Counted from the first letter of the stretch, positions 19,772 to 29,588 are shown. The stretch: 64,000 nucleotides of DNA from Dietzia alimentaria 72 (GCF_000226215.1 NZ_AGFF01000020.1:62001-126000), one strand, 5' to 3'. Notes: generated by a model from the sequence alone, not told the origin. Made by a program: numbers and translations.

Positions 19772-20572
19772 ATGTTGGGCCGGTCACGAAAAGGTTCTGT
19801 CGTCGCCCGTACGCCGGGTGAACTCGACGCCATGGAAGCTGCCGGCCGGATCGTCGGCCGGGCCCTGGTGGCAGCTCGCGAGGCCGCTGTCGTCGGCGCC
19901 ACCACCGCAGACCTCGACAGAGTGGTCGAGCAACTGATCCGCGACGCTGGAGCCGTCCCGTCGTTCAAGGGCTACGAGGGCTTCCCCGGATCGATCTGTT
20001 CATCCGTGAACGAGGTCGTGGTTCACGGCATCCCCGCAACCAGTACCGTGCTGGCCGAGGGCGATCTGGTGTCCGTCGACTGCGGCGCCATTCTCGACGG
20101 CTGGCACGGTGACTCGGCGTGGACCTTTGGGGTGGGCTCCCTGGCCGCTGACGTGGACGCGCTGAACGACGCGACCCGGGAGGTCCTCGAGGAGGGCATG
20201 CTCGCGATGCGACCGGGTAACCGGCTCACCGATGTTTCCCACGCTCTCGAAGTGGCGACGCGTCGCGCAGAGGAGCGGCACCGCGTCTCGCTGGGCATCG
20301 TTGACGGGTTCGGTGGTCACGGGATCGGGCGTGAGATGCACGAGTGGCCGTTCCTCGCCAACGAGGGCAAGCCCGGCAAGGGGCCGCGCCTCCAAGTGGG
20401 GTCCGTACTTGCGATCGAGCCGATGCTGGTTCTTGGCGGGGAGGTGGACACCCGCACCCTGTCCGATGACTGGACCGTCGTGACGGTCGACGGAGCGCCC
20501 GCTGCGCACTGGGAGCACACTGTCGCGGTGACCTCGGACGGCCCCCGCATCCTCACGCCTCGTCCGCTCTGA
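19772..20572 (+). CDS. map: methionine aminopeptidase, type I
   Basis: 266 aa. It removes the initiator Met from nascent proteins and uses two metal ions. Ligand segments are [17 protein letters not shown] (two Asp), [12 protein letters not shown] (His), and the C-terminal EPMLVLGG and WEHTVAV (two Glu). Starts eight bases after adk, so the two are probably co-transcribed. Confidence 0.95.
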   Translation: MLGRSRKGSVVARTPGELDAMEAAGRIVGRALVAAREAAVVGATTADLDRVVEQLIRDAGAVPSFKGYEGFPGSICSSVNEVVVHGIPATSTVLAEGDLVSVDCGAILDGWHGDSAWTFGVGSLAADVDALNDATREVLEEGMLAMRPGNRLTDVSHALEVATRRAEERHRVSLGIVDGFGGHGIGREMHEWPFLANEGKPGKGPRLQVGSVLAIEPMLVLGGEVDTRTLSDDWTVVTVDGAPAAHWEHTVAVTSDGPRILTPRPL

Positions 20573-20656
20573 CATCGGTGTGGTCGCCTCGCACCGACCC
20601 GCCGGACAGCGGGTTCTGGGGACCGTCGATGGTCAAGTCCGGCGTCGCAGGCACGA

Positions 20657-20686
20657 TTGGCGCTCAAGCGGACGCTGACGTACGCT
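20657..20686 (+). promoter_or_regulatory. candidate infA promoter with a palindrome over the -10
   Basis: TTGGCG at 20657-20662 and TACGCT at 20681-20686, spacing 18. The -10 lies in the inverted repeat GACGTA-N6-TACGTC (20677-20694), which could be an operator or simply part of a DNA element at the start site. The following infA leader would be about 70 bases. Confidence 0.35.
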
Positions 20687-20762
20687 TATACGTCGGTGTG
20701 CCTGCCAGTACACCACAATCCGGTAGACGTCATCCGGGGAATCGTGGAGGACCGTAACCAGC

Positions 20763-20984
20763 ATGGCAAAGAAAGACGGAGCCATCGAGGTCGAGGGCCG
20801 TGTCGTAGAGCCGTTGCCGAACGCTATGTTCCGCGTCGAGCTCGAAAACGGGCACAAGGTCCTCGCCCACATCAGTGGAAAGATGCGGCAGCACTACATC
20901 CGCATCCTCCCGGAGGACCGCGTGGTCGTGGAGCTCTCGCCCTACGACCTGACGCGTGGTCGAATCGTCTACCGCTACAAGTAG
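20763..20984 (+). CDS. infA: translation initiation factor IF-1
   Basis: 73 aa S1/OB-fold protein: [20 protein letters not shown], then [19 protein letters not shown] and [13 protein letters not shown]-1 blocks the A site during initiation. It precedes the alpha operon, but the L36 gene that normally comes next is missing. Confidence 0.98.
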   Translation: MAKKDGAIEVEGRVVEPLPNAMFRVELENGHKVLAHISGKMRQHYIRILPEDRVVVELSPYDLTRGRIVYRYK

Positions 20985-21150
20985 AGACGCACAACTCCCC
21001 GAACCAATCGCTTCTGCCGTAAGGCGGGGGCGGGTTCACACCCTCGGACGCGGAGGCCGGGGCCCCGAACGTTTGCTCATCGTGAGATGACCATCCGGGC
21101 AGGGGGCGGTCGGGGAGCAGACCTACCGCACGACGAAAGAGAAACGCCAC

Positions 21151-21519
21151 ATGGCACGTCTTGCCGGCGTTGATCTCCCACGTGACAAGCGTATGGAGAT
21201 CGCGCTCACCTACATTTTCGGCATCGGTCGTACCCGTGCGGTCGAGATCCTGGAGCGCACGGGCATCAGCCCCGACCTGCGCACCAAGGACATGACCGAC
21301 GAACAGCTGACCACCCTTCGTGACGACATCGAAGGCAACTACAAGGTGGAGGGTGACCTCCGCCGCGAGATTCAGGGCGATATCCGCCGGAAGATCGAGA
21401 TCGGTAGCTACCAGGGACTGCGCCACCGTCGTGGCCTGCCCGTTCGTGGTCAGCGAACGAAGACCAACGCCCGGTCCCGTAAGGGTCCGAAGAAGACCGT
21501 CGCCGGAAAGAAGAAGTAA
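21151..21519 (+). CDS. rpsM: 30S ribosomal protein S13
   Basis: 122 aa. Starts [21 protein letters not shown]; the basic tail [22 protein letters not shown] reaches the P-site tRNA. S13 forms head-to-50S bridges. Its stop overlaps rpsK (TAATG). The 166 bases upstream hold no L36 gene. Confidence 0.98.
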   Translation: MARLAGVDLPRDKRMEIALTYIFGIGRTRAVEILERTGISPDLRTKDMTDEQLTTLRDDIEGNYKVEGDLRREIQGDIRRKIEIGSYQGLRHRRGLPVRGQRTKTNARSRKGPKKTVAGKKK

Positions 21520-21926
21520 TGCCCCCTAAGTCACGCACTGCGGGCCCCAAGAAGACGGGCCGTCGCAGAGAGAAGAAGAACGTCGCCCACGGGCATGCTC
21601 ACATCAAGAGCACGTTCAACAACACGATCGTCTCGATCACCGACCCCTCCGGCGCCGTCCTCTCCTGGGCGTCCTCCGGTCACGTCGGCTTCAAGGGCTC
21701 GCGCAAGTCGACGCCCTTCGCCGCCCAGATGGCTGCCGAGAACGCTGCTCGGAAGGCTCAGGAGCACGGCGTGAAAAAGGTCGACGTCTTCGTCAAGGGC
21801 CCCGGCTCGGGTCGTGAGACCGCGATTCGCTCGCTTCAGGCCGCGGGCCTTGAGGTGGGCACGATCTCCGATGTCACCCCCCAGCCCCACAACGGCTGTC
21901 GTCCGCCCAAGCGGCGTCGAGTCTGA
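21519..21926 (+). CDS. rpsK: 30S ribosomal protein S11
   Basis: 135 aa. [21 protein letters not shown] and the C-terminal [17 protein letters not shown] are diagnostic. S11 binds the platform near the E site. Coupled to rpsM by TAATG. Confidence 0.98.
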   Translation: MPPKSRTAGPKKTGRRREKKNVAHGHAHIKSTFNNTIVSITDPSGAVLSWASSGHVGFKGSRKSTPFAAQMAAENAARKAQEHGVKKVDVFVKGPGSGRETAIRSLQAAGLEVGTISDVTPQPHNGCRPPKRRRV

Positions 21927-21948
21927 GCCGGAAGGAACGTAGAGAACC

Positions 21949-22554
21949 ATGGCACGTTACACCGGCCCCGCCACCCGCAAGTCCCGCCGTCTTGGCGTGG
22001 ACCTCGTGGGTGGGGACACCGCATTCGAGCGTCGGCCCTTCCCGCCCGGTCACCACGGCCGCGCGCGGATCAAGGAGTCCGAGTACCGTCTCCAGCTGCA
22101 GGAGAAGCAGAAGGCACGCTTCACCTACGGCGTGATGGAGAAGCAGTTCCGTCGTTACTATGAAGAGGCGAACCGTCGCGCCGGCAAGACCGGTGAGAAC
22201 CTCCTCCAGATCCTGGAGTCGCGGCTCGACAACGTCGTGTACCGCGCGGGTCTCGCGCAGACGCGTCGTCAGGCACGTCAGCTCGTCAGCCACGGTCACT
22301 TCCTGGTCAACGACCAGAAGGTGACGATCCCGAGCTACCGGGTCTCGCAGTACGACATCGTGGACGTCCGTCCCAAGTCCACCAAGATGGACTGGTACGA
22401 GATCGCCGCCGAGACTCTCGGCGAGCGCCCCGTACCAGCGTGGCTGCAGGTCGTTCCCACGACGCTGCGGATCCTCGTACACCAGCTCCCCGAGCGCGCT
22501 CAGATCGATGTGCCGCTGCAGGAGCAGTTGATCGTCGAGCTCTACTCGAAGTGA
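21949..22554 (+). CDS. rpsD: 30S ribosomal protein S4
   Basis: 201 aa. Starts MARYTGPATRKSRRLGVDL; S4-type RNA-binding domain LESRLDNVVYRAG and RQLVSHGHFLVND. It lacks the N-terminal zinc cysteines found in some S4 forms. S4 starts 16S 5'-domain assembly and in E. coli regulates the alpha operon. A strong hairpin follows before rpoA. Confidence 0.98.
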   Translation: MARYTGPATRKSRRLGVDLVGGDTAFERRPFPPGHHGRARIKESEYRLQLQEKQKARFTYGVMEKQFRRYYEEANRRAGKTGENLLQILESRLDNVVYRAGLAQTRRQARQLVSHGHFLVNDQKVTIPSYRVSQYDIVDVRPKSTKMDWYEIAAETLGERPVPAWLQVVPTTLRILVHQLPERAQIDVPLQEQLIVELYSK

Positions 22555-22566
22555 TCTGTCCTCCCT

Positions 22567-22607
22567 CGTCGCCGGGTGGGCCGCACATCGCGGCCCACCC
22601 GGCGACG
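22567..22607 (+). terminator. terminator-like hairpin between rpsD and rpoA
   Basis: Perfect 17-bp stem (22567-22583 with 22591-22607), extended by one C-G pair around a 5-base loop. It begins 12 bases after rpsD. No T-run. It would lower read-through into rpoA-rplQ or act as an RNA-processing site. Confidence 0.6.
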
Positions 22608-22660
22608 ACGGGTTACTACGGCGTCAAATAGCGGACGCCGAGAATCGAAAGAGGTAGCAC

Positions 22661-23695
22661 ATGCTCATCTCCCAGCGGCCCACCCTCATCGAGGAAGCCG
22701 TCTCCGAGAATCGTTCGCGGTTCGTGCTCGAGCCCCTCGAGCCCGGTTTCGGCTACACCATCGGCAACTCCATGCGGCGAACACTGCTGTCCTCCATTCC
22801 CGGAGCGGCGGTCACCAGCATTCGTATCGAGGGTGTTTTGCACGAGTTCACCACCGTGCCGGGCGTCAAAGAAGATGTCACCGACATCATCTTGAACCTC
22901 AAGGGCCTGGTCGTCTCGTCCATCGAAGACGAGCCGGTCACCATGTACCTCAAGAAGCAGGGGCCGGGTGCCGTCACCGCTGGTGACATCGTCCCGCCCA
23001 CCGGCGTCGAGGTGCACAACCCGGAGCTTCACATCGCCACTCTCAACGAGAAGGGCCGTCTGGAGATCGAGCTGGTCGTCGAGCGCGGGCGTGGCTACGT
23101 GCCCGCCGGACTCAACAAGGATGCGGGCCACGAGATCGGCCGTATCCCGATCGACTCGATCTACTCGCCGGTCCTAAAGGTGACCTACAAGGTGGAGGCG
23201 ACTCGTGTGCATCAGCGCACGGACTTCGACCGCCTGGTCCTGGATGTCGAGACCAAGAATTCGATGACAGCCCGTGATGCCCTGGCGTCCGCGGGTAAGA
23301 CCCTCGTCGAGCTGTTCGGCCTCGCCCGTGAGCTCAACGACGAGGCGGAGGGCATCGAGATCGGGCCGAGCCCGGCCGAGGCCGATCACATCGCCGCCTA
23401 CGGCATGCCGATCGACGATCTGGACCTGTCGGTCCGGTCCTACAACTGCCTCAAGCGCGAGGGAGTCCACACCGTGGGCGAGCTCGTGGCGCGCAGCGAG
23501 TCGGACCTGCTCGACATCCGGAACTTCGGTCAGAAGTCGATCGACGAGGTCAAGGTCAAGCTCGTCGAGCTCGGCCTGTCACTCAAGGATGCGCCCCCCG
23601 GATTCGATCCCGCCTCGGTCGCCGGCTACGACGCCGAGACCGGCACGTGGATCGACGAGGGCGGCGAGGATTACGCCGAGACCGAGCAGCTCTGA
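22661..23695 (+). CDS. rpoA: RNA polymerase alpha subunit
   Basis: 344 aa. N-terminal domain for dimerisation and beta/beta' assembly ([20 protein letters not shown]), a linker, and the C-terminal DNA- and activator-binding domain ([32 protein letters not shown]). Full length with an acidic tail. Precedes rplQ as in the standard alpha operon. Confidence 0.98.
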   Translation: MLISQRPTLIEEAVSENRSRFVLEPLEPGFGYTIGNSMRRTLLSSIPGAAVTSIRIEGVLHEFTTVPGVKEDVTDIILNLKGLVVSSIEDEPVTMYLKKQGPGAVTAGDIVPPTGVEVHNPELHIATLNEKGRLEIELVVERGRGYVPAGLNKDAGHEIGRIPIDSIYSPVLKVTYKVEATRVHQRTDFDRLVLDVETKNSMTARDALASAGKTLVELFGLARELNDEAEGIEIGPSPAEADHIAAYGMPIDDLDLSVRSYNCLKREGVHTVGELVARSESDLLDIRNFGQKSIDEVKVKLVELGLSLKDAPPGFDPASVAGYDAETGTWIDEGGEDYAETEQL

Positions 23696-23729
23696 CGAGC
23701 GCTCCGCACACCATTCCTAGGAGAATCTG

Positions 23730-24491
23730 ATGCCCAAGCCCAAGAAGGGCGCCCGCCTCGGCGGATCCGCTTCACACCAGCGGCTCATCCTCTCGAATCT
23801 GGCCACCCAGCTCTTCGAGCACGATGCCATCCGCACCACGGAGACCAAAGCGAAACTGCTGCGTCCCTATGCGGAGAAGCTGATCACCAAAGCTCGCCGT
23901 GGAACGCTCGCCGACCGTCGTGAGGCCGCCAAGCTCGTCCGTGACAAGGATGTGCTGCACAAGCTGTTCGCGGAGATCGGCCCCCGGGTCGCTAACCGCA
24001 ACGGTGGCTACACCCGGATCGTCAAGCTCGAGAACCGCAAGGGCGATAACGCGCCCATGGCGATGATCGCGCTCGTCACCGAGGAGCTCGCCTCCGCAGA
24101 GGCCTCACGTGCCACCCGCGCAGCCGCCTCCAAGAAGGCCGCAGACAAGTCCGACGCAACGGCCGAGGCGGAAGCCAACAGCCCGATCGCCGACCAGGTC
24201 GACGCCGCTGAGGAGTCCGACGTCGAGGCCGCCACCACGACCGCCGACGCCGTGTCCGAGGACACGAGCCACGCGGAGGCCCCCGCGGGGTCGCACGCGC
24301 CGCTCGAGGATGGTTCGGAGCCCGAGGGCTTCCCCATCAAGGGCAACTCGTCCTCGATGCTGTACCACCTTCCCGGCACGTCGCACTACGCGCGCACCAC
24401 GGCCGAGATCTGGTTCGACACCGAGGACAACGCCAAGGCTGCCGGTTACCAGCTGCCCAAGTCGCAGCGTAAGGACGCCGACGAGGCGTGA
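23730..24491 (+). CDS. rplQ: 50S ribosomal protein L17 with long C-terminal extension
   Basis: 253 aa, against about 120 in E. coli and about 180 in M. tuberculosis. The first ~118 residues are L17 ([52 protein letters not shown]). A linker of about 75 residues rich in Ala, Glu and Asp follows. The end is a small compact segment ([21 protein letters not shown], then [16 protein letters not shown]). I recall this type of segment as a stand-alone small domain in other actinobacterial proteins, but its role is unknown. The ATG has TAGGAGA upstream. Last gene of the alpha operon. Confidence 0.95.
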   Translation: MPKPKKGARLGGSASHQRLILSNLATQLFEHDAIRTTETKAKLLRPYAEKLITKARRGTLADRREAAKLVRDKDVLHKLFAEIGPRVANRNGGYTRIVKLENRKGDNAPMAMIALVTEELASAEASRATRAAASKKAADKSDATAEAEANSPIADQVDAAEESDVEAATTTADAVSEDTSHAEAPAGSHAPLEDGSEPEGFPIKGNSSSMLYHLPGTSHYARTTAEIWFDTEDNAKAAGYQLPKSQRKDADEA

Positions 24492-24552
24492 GTTCGACCC
24501 GGGTCGGGCTCTGTCGGAGTTGACCCGACCAGGTGAGGATCTCACCGCACCC

Positions 24553-24597
24553 CGAAAGAACCCTCGCTCCGCACCACGCGGAGCGGGGGTTCTTTCG
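24553..24597 (+). terminator. strong intrinsic terminator after rplQ
   Basis: 20-bp stem (24553-24572 with 24578-24597) with one G-U pair and a 5-base loop. It ends the ribosomal operons and also faces the 3' end of the minus-strand lipoprotein gene, so it could serve both strands. Confidence 0.88.
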
Positions 24598-24655
24598 TGC
24601 GTCACCGGGGGCAGAGCCGCGACCGGCCGCGTGGAAACAGCTGCCAGCTGGGCTC

Positions 24656-25600
24656 TCAGAGGACCGCGCTCACGGCTTCGGCCATAGCCTGTTGTCCGGC
24701 GGCGGTCGGATGCATCGGATGTGAGCCGGTCTCCGTGCCGGTGAAATCGGTGTACCGCTCGGAGGCGGGGGCGCAGGCATGATGCTGGTCGGCATCATCG
24801 GGTTCCGCAACGGTGGCGCCGGCGCGGTCGGCGGCGTCGGCCACGATCAGGTTGATCCTCTCGGTGACATGTCGGACCCACGTCACGTCGCCCGGGCTCA
24901 TGCCCGAGACGAACTCGCAGCCTCCGTGATCAGGCACAAGTGGCATGTACGCGGTGGCGATCACGCGCGCCGCGGGTGATCGGTCGGCGATGCCCGCGTA
25001 GACCGTGTCGAGCGAGGCGGGAAGGGCGTTCAGCGCGTCGGTCACCGACTGCTCGAGGCGGTCCCTGCACGGGGCGCCCGGCGCGGCGCGGGGAGTCTGA
25101 GCCACGCATCCGGCGATGGCGCCGAAACCGATGTCATTTCCGCCGATCGACAGCGTGACCAGGTCAGTGTCGGGGGTCAGTGCGTCGAACTGCGGCGGAG
25201 TCTCGGGAATCTGTCGGGTGGTCATGTCGAGAGTCCGAGCACCACCGCAAGTCACGTCGACGAGTTCGCCGATCGGGTCGCCAGCGGACACGAGTGCCGG
25301 ATAGTTGAGGCTGGAACGTAGGCACGCCGCCGGCCCGCTGGTCGGTGCGTCCACCGGGCCCAGCGCGGCAAACGAATCGCCCAGCGCCACGTACCGGCCG
25401 TAGGTGGGCCCGGACTGTTCCGCGGAGACCGTAGGCGTGGTGTCGCCGGTGCCGGCGAGGTTGTCGTCGTCGGGATCGGTGGCAGAGCAGGCCACCACAG
25501 TGAGGGCGACGGTCGCTCCGGCGGTCACCAGCGCGGCGGTGCGGCCGGTGCGCGGGGCGCGGCGTGCGGAGGCGGGGTGGGTGAAGGATGACGGCGACAT
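24656..25600 (-). CDS. SGNH-hydrolase lipoprotein (lipase/esterase)
   Basis: 314 aa from ATG at 25600; the frame stays open further upstream but into truA. A basic N-terminus and hydrophobic stretch end in VVAC, a lipobox with Cys38 as the lipidated residue. The mature part is a GDSL/SGNH hydrolase: block I YVALGDSFAALG, block III LSIGGNDIGFG, and the C-terminal HPMHPTAAGQ with the catalytic His. The enzyme should act outside the membrane on a lipid or acyl ester; the substrate is unknown. Divergent from truA, with 74 bases between. Confidence 0.85.
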   Translation of the reverse strand: MSPSSFTHPASARRAPRTGRTAALVTAGATVALTVVACSATDPDDDNLAGTGDTTPTVSAEQSGPTYGRYVALGDSFAALGPVDAPTSGPAACLRSSLNYPALVSAGDPIGELVDVTCGGARTLDMTTRQIPETPPQFDALTPDTDLVTLSIGGNDIGFGAIAGCVAQTPRAAPGAPCRDRLEQSVTDALNALPASLDTVYAGIADRSPAARVIATAYMPLVPDHGGCEFVSGMSPGDVTWVRHVTERINLIVADAADRAGATVAEPDDADQHHACAPASERYTDFTGTETGSHPMHPTAAGQQAMAEAVSAVL

Positions 25601-25674
25601 GGCCCCATCGTGCCGGATCTGCCGCGGTGGCGGTGTGGCGCGGGGACGCGGCGGTGGTCTAGCGTCTGTAGGCC

Positions 25675-26568
25675 GTGAGCACACGCCGGATTCGCCTGGA
25701 CGTCGCCTATGACGGCACCGATTTCTCCGGCTGGGCGCGCCAGCCCGGCCTGCGGACCGTGTGCGGGGTGCTGGAAGCCGAACTGGCCAAGGTGCTTCGC
25801 AACCCTGTGACGCTGACCGTGGCGGGCCGCACCGACGCCGGAGTGCACGCACGGGCGCAGGTGTGTCACTTCGATGTGGATCCGGCGTGGCTGGACCAGC
25901 GTTCGCTCGACGGTCGACCGGAGGCGTTGATCCGCAGGCTCGCGCGTCTGCTGCCAAGGGATGTGACCGTGATGGGGGCGCGGTGGGTGAGCGATGAGTT
26001 TGACGCCCGCTTCTCCGCGCTGCGCAGGCACTACGAGTACCGGCTGACCACCGCGCCGTGGGGAGCTGAGCCGACGCGGGCCCGGGACACCGCCGCGTGG
26101 CAGCGGCAGGCTGACCTGGAGGCCGTGCGGGCTGCGTCGCAGCGTCTGCTGGGGCTGCATGACTTCGCCGCGTTCTGTCGTCGCCGTGAGGGCGCCACCA
26201 CTATTCGGGAACTGCAGCGGTTCGACTGGCGGACCGAGCCGGACGCGCGCGGAGCCGACGCCCCTGGCGCGACGGAGGTCTGGATCGCGAGTGTCAGCGC
26301 CGACGCGTTCTGCTGGTCGATGGTGCGCAGTCTGGTCGGCGGTGTGATGGCCGTGGGGGAGGGGCGTAGAAATCTCGACTGGATCAGCGGCCTGTTGGGC
26401 GAGAAGGAGCGGTCATCGGCGGTTCCGGTGGCTCCCGCGTGTGGACTTGCGATGGTGAGCGTCGAGTACCCGCCGGATGCAGAGTTGGCGGCGCGGAACC
26501 TCATCACCCGCGAGGTCCGACCTGCACCGGGCACGACGTCGGGGGCCAGCGGTTGTTGTGGCGAGTAG
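25675..26568 (+). CDS. truA: tRNA pseudouridine(38-40) synthase TruA
   Basis: 297 aa, GTG start ([20 protein letters not shown]). The catalytic Asp54 is in GRTDAGVHA. TruA makes pseudouridine at positions 38-40 of the anticodon stem of many tRNAs. Following rplQ it keeps the position seen in mycobacteria, although a lipoprotein gene now lies between. Confidence 0.95.
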   Translation: MSTRRIRLDVAYDGTDFSGWARQPGLRTVCGVLEAELAKVLRNPVTLTVAGRTDAGVHARAQVCHFDVDPAWLDQRSLDGRPEALIRRLARLLPRDVTVMGARWVSDEFDARFSALRRHYEYRLTTAPWGAEPTRARDTAAWQRQADLEAVRAASQRLLGLHDFAAFCRRREGATTIRELQRFDWRTEPDARGADAPGATEVWIASVSADAFCWSMVRSLVGGVMAVGEGRRNLDWISGLLGEKERSSAVPVAPACGLAMVSVEYPPDAELAARNLITREVRPAPGTTSGASGCCGE

Positions 26569-26581
26569 TGCGGCCGCGGGT

Positions 26582-27301
26582 TCAGGCCCGCGCCGCGTCG
26601 AGGATGGGGGCCAGCGCGAACAGCATGACCATGGACCACGTCACGTGCGTGATGATCGGCCCCAGCACGCCACCGGTGGCCCGCCGCTGAAGAGCGGTCA
26701 CCAGGCCCAGTAGAACAGCGGCCAGCACGAGCAGTGGGATACCGGACGCGGCGGTGACAGCCGCGTAGACGACCGTGCTGGTGAGGACCGGACGAAAGTG
26801 CGCGACGGTGGAGTACACCGCGCCCCGGTGGAAACACTCTTCCGCGATGCCGTTGACGGCGGTGATCACTGCGACGAGTGCCAGGTTGCCCACGGTGGCG
26901 TGTGCGAGAAGTTCGTCGACAGGTGCGCGTAGGGGTTCGATCCGCGCGACGATCAACGCGCCGAGGCAGAACAGCACGGCGAGCGCGGCCGCGGTGAGGA
27001 CGGACGAGAGAACCGGCCGGCCCGCGCGGAACGGTTCCCGCCCCAACCGGATGGGTCCGGATGCGAACGCTCCAACGAACCACACGGCGGCCATGAGCGC
27101 GGTGGCCAGATAGAAGATGGGGTCACCGGCGGGGATCCGCAGCGCCCAGGCATTGACCCCCGCGCCCACCACGAGGGTGAGTACGACGACGACGACGCGC
27201 CGGGAAGAGGGCCGCAGTGGCGCGGTGTCCATTTCAGCGGTGCGCAGCGCCCGCCGGTAGCGGGCCCTGGGCGACGTCGGCCGGGTTTCCTGCCCGCTCA
27301 T
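26582..27301 (-). CDS. CPBP-family intramembrane metalloprotease
   Basis: 239 aa from ATG 27301, which overlaps the stop of the next upstream gene by ATGA. About six to seven hydrophobic segments. The CPBP motifs are present: EECFHRG (EExxxR) and a later His in ITHVTWS. Relatives include type II CAAX prenyl endopeptidases and bacteriocin self-immunity proteins; the substrate cannot be told. It is translationally coupled to the epimerase-like gene. Confidence 0.8.
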   Translation of the reverse strand: MSGQETRPTSPRARYRRALRTAEMDTAPLRPSSRRVVVVVLTLVVGAGVNAWALRIPAGDPIFYLATALMAAVWFVGAFASGPIRLGREPFRAGRPVLSSVLTAAALAVLFCLGALIVARIEPLRAPVDELLAHATVGNLALVAVITAVNGIAEECFHRGAVYSTVAHFRPVLTSTVVYAAVTAASGIPLLVLAAVLLGLVTALQRRATGGVLGPIITHVTWSMVMLFALAPILDAARA

Positions 27302-28359
27302 CGCCCTGGACGCGCACGCCCGATGACCGGCGGTCGGACTCCGGCCCAGTCGGCGTCCGACGGGAGTAGGGTCGCGGGATCGTTCAGCGGGTCGGCGCCC
27401 TCCCACAGTGGCGGGTGGGCCGGGCCGTGGGGGACCCGCAGAGCCTCACGCAGTGCGTCTCGATAACCCGTGCGTCCACCGGGCGGGGGGCCGAGGGCCT
27501 CATCGGCGTCGTCGACATGCACGATCGCTTCGCAGCGCAGCGATTCCACCAGGGGCTTGGCCAGGCCGGGTTCGATCGGGGTGACCAGGCCCATCCACAG
27601 GGAGGACAGCTTGGGCGTGAGGACGGGGACCGGGACCATGAGGCGGGGACGCAGGTCGGCCTCCTCGGCGTATATCCGCATCATCTGGCCGTACGTCAGC
27701 ACGTCGGGGCCGCCCACATCGATGATGCGCCCGCCGGACGGACTGATCTCGGCCAGCGGGCGGAGCGAGGCGGAGGCGAGGTAGTGCACAGCGTCGCGGA
27801 TCGCGATCGGCTGGATTCGGTTGCTGACCCACTTGGGCGTGACCATCCCCGGTAGGCGGGTGGTGAGGTGCCGGATCATCTCGAACGACGCCGAGCCCGA
27901 GCCGATCACCACGCCGGCCTGGATGATCAGCGCCGGGACGGTGGACTCGAGCATGAGGCGCCCCACCTCGACGCGGGAGCGTAGGTGGGGGGAAAGATCG
28001 GTGGCATCGTCCGGGTGCAGCCCGGAGAGGTGGACGATCCGTTCGATGCCGGCCTCCTCCGCGGCGCGCACGAAGATCCGGGTGGTCTCCCGCTCCTCGC
28101 GGACGAAATCTTTGGAATCTCCCATCGAGTGCACGAGGTGGCACGCCACGTCCACACCGTCCAGAGCCCTCGCCAGTGCCTCGGGGTCGCCCAGCCCGCC
28201 CTTGTGGATGGTCACACTGTCACGCCAAGGGATGTCGTCCAGGCGGGCAGGGGTGCGTGCGAGGACCGAGACTCGGGCACCGTCCGCGAGAAGTCGGGGG
28301 ACCAGTCGGGACCCGATGTACCCGGTCGCGCCGATCACGAGGACGTGGGGGTTGCTCAT
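27298..28359 (-). CDS. NAD(P)-binding Rossmann protein, atypical SDR
   Basis: 353 aa from ATG 28359; the open frame continues to 28833 but against the gene on the plus strand. Rossmann motif VIGATGYIGSRL at the N-terminus, then CHLVHSMGDSKDF and IVHLSGLHP. It belongs with NmrA-like or complex-I-39-kDa-like atypical SDRs. Close relatives often have an extra C-terminal DUF2867 domain, which this protein lacks. Possible roles are nucleotide-sugar or quinone-linked chemistry, or a non-catalytic redox sensor. Overlaps the CPBP gene by ATGA. Confidence 0.75.
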   Translation of the reverse strand: MSNPHVLVIGATGYIGSRLVPRLLADGARVSVLARTPARLDDIPWRDSVTIHKGGLGDPEALARALDGVDVACHLVHSMGDSKDFVREERETTRIFVRAAEEAGIERIVHLSGLHPDDATDLSPHLRSRVEVGRLMLESTVPALIIQAGVVIGSGSASFEMIRHLTTRLPGMVTPKWVSNRIQPIAIRDAVHYLASASLRPLAEISPSGGRIIDVGGPDVLTYGQMMRIYAEEADLRPRLMVPVPVLTPKLSSLWMGLVTPIEPGLAKPLVESLRCEAIVHVDDADEALGPPPGGRTGYRDALREALRVPHGPAHPPLWEGADPLNDPATLLPSDADWAGVRPPVIGRARPGR

Positions 28360-28483
28360 GACACGAGTCTTCCAGCGTGCGGCCGGACGTGCATCCGCAC
28401 GAGGGCGCGGGCACGATCGCGTGATAATCCGGATACTGGAGAACAGGCACACTCTGCGGTTCAGGTCAGCGGAAGGAGAACAC

Positions 28484-29569
28484 ATGGCGATCGGTGCGGC
28501 ACGACCCCGGCAGCTCTCGCGATCGTTGGACTTCTCCGAGGTGCGCATCGAGACCGCCCGCCTGAGGTCGGACCGGGCCGTGACCGCGTTCTGGCGGTGG
28601 TGGGCCGAAGGGGGCCGTCGGCAGGCCACCGCTGCCGTGGAGTCGGGTGACGCCCGCCGGGTGGTCCCGGAGATCACCTCGCTCATCGAAGGCATCGACC
28701 CGGGACTGTCCTGGGAGTTCCTCCCGGCCACCGACGAGAAACCACACAGGCTGACGGTCACCGCGGCCGGCGTACCGGAGTTACGAGGTGCCGCCCGCCG
28801 CTGGCTGGCAGGCGCCCCTCCCGCCGATGCCACCTGGTCGTTCGCCGACCTCCGCGAGCCCGTCCGTGGCTGTGCAATGTACTTCCGGAATCAGCGGCTG
28901 GACTTCGACCATGCGGAGGTCGTCACCGACCTGGGACTGTCTCGGGCGGATGTGACCGTTCACCACCCGGCGTTCGCGGGGCTCGTCGGACCGGACGCCG
29001 GGATCGCGGCCTACCTGCTACTGGACGCACTGTGCGGGGAAGAACAGGTGGAGACATGGATCGGCCTCATTCGGGCCAACGCGACCGCTCCGGGGGACGA
29101 AGCGGTGCCGCTGAACGCTCTCCCGGGAATTCTCCGGAAACTAGCCTCGGACAACACCGACGAACTCGGTGACCCCGCGTGGCAGATCCTCCACGGCGAC
29201 ACGGACAAAGGTCCACTCGTCGCGGTGGTGCGGGTGCCGCTTGTGGCGCTGTCGGCGCCGAAGTTCGATCGTCATGTCGCCGTCAGCGTTCCCTATGCAG
29301 ACGTCGAGGATGACGGGCTACCCGGCCCGGAGTCGCTTCCCGGTCTACGTGACCTCGAGGACCATCTGGTCGAGCGGCTGGAGGGCACAGGCGAATGCGT
29401 GGGCGCCGAGAGCTGTGAAGGCTACCGGCTCATGCATTTCTATGTCGACTCGGCAACGCCCGCCCAGGAGCAACTCCGTGTAGCGGCGTCCGGGTGGAAC
29501 GAAGGGGACGTAATCATCACAGTCTCGGATGACCCGGGATGGAGGAAGGTCCAGCACCTCAGGGTCTGA
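28484..29569 (+). CDS. unrecognised protein, possible DUF695-like C-terminus
   Basis: 361 aa from ATG 28484 with GGAAGGA upstream. I do not recognise the protein as a whole. It is soluble and acidic, without signal peptide or membrane segments. Residues about 25-130 (FWRWWAEGGRR, GLSWEFLPATDEKPHRLTVT) look like one domain; the end (YRLMHFYVDSATPAQEQLR, then a Trp-containing segment) resembles the DUF695 family. Divergent from the SDR-CPBP pair (124 bases between) and convergent with eccE. Confidence 0.7.
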   Translation: MAIGAARPRQLSRSLDFSEVRIETARLRSDRAVTAFWRWWAEGGRRQATAAVESGDARRVVPEITSLIEGIDPGLSWEFLPATDEKPHRLTVTAAGVPELRGAARRWLAGAPPADATWSFADLREPVRGCAMYFRNQRLDFDHAEVVTDLGLSRADVTVHHPAFAGLVGPDAGIAAYLLLDALCGEEQVETWIGLIRANATAPGDEAVPLNALPGILRKLASDNTDELGDPAWQILHGDTDKGPLVAVVRVPLVALSAPKFDRHVAVSVPYADVEDDGLPGPESLPGLRDLEDHLVERLEGTGECVGAESCEGYRLMHFYVDSATPAQEQLRVAASGWNEGDVIITVSDDPGWRKVQHLRV

Positions 29570-29582
29570 CCTGGGGAGGTGC
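29554..29582. terminator. possible bidirectional terminator between the 28484 gene and eccE
   Basis: A 7-bp outer stem (29554-29560 with 29576-29582) can be extended by 3 bp across a small bulge. It spans the stop codon of the plus-strand gene and lies just past the eccE stop on the minus strand. Weak evidence. Confidence 0.3.
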
Positions 29583-29588
29583 CGCCGT

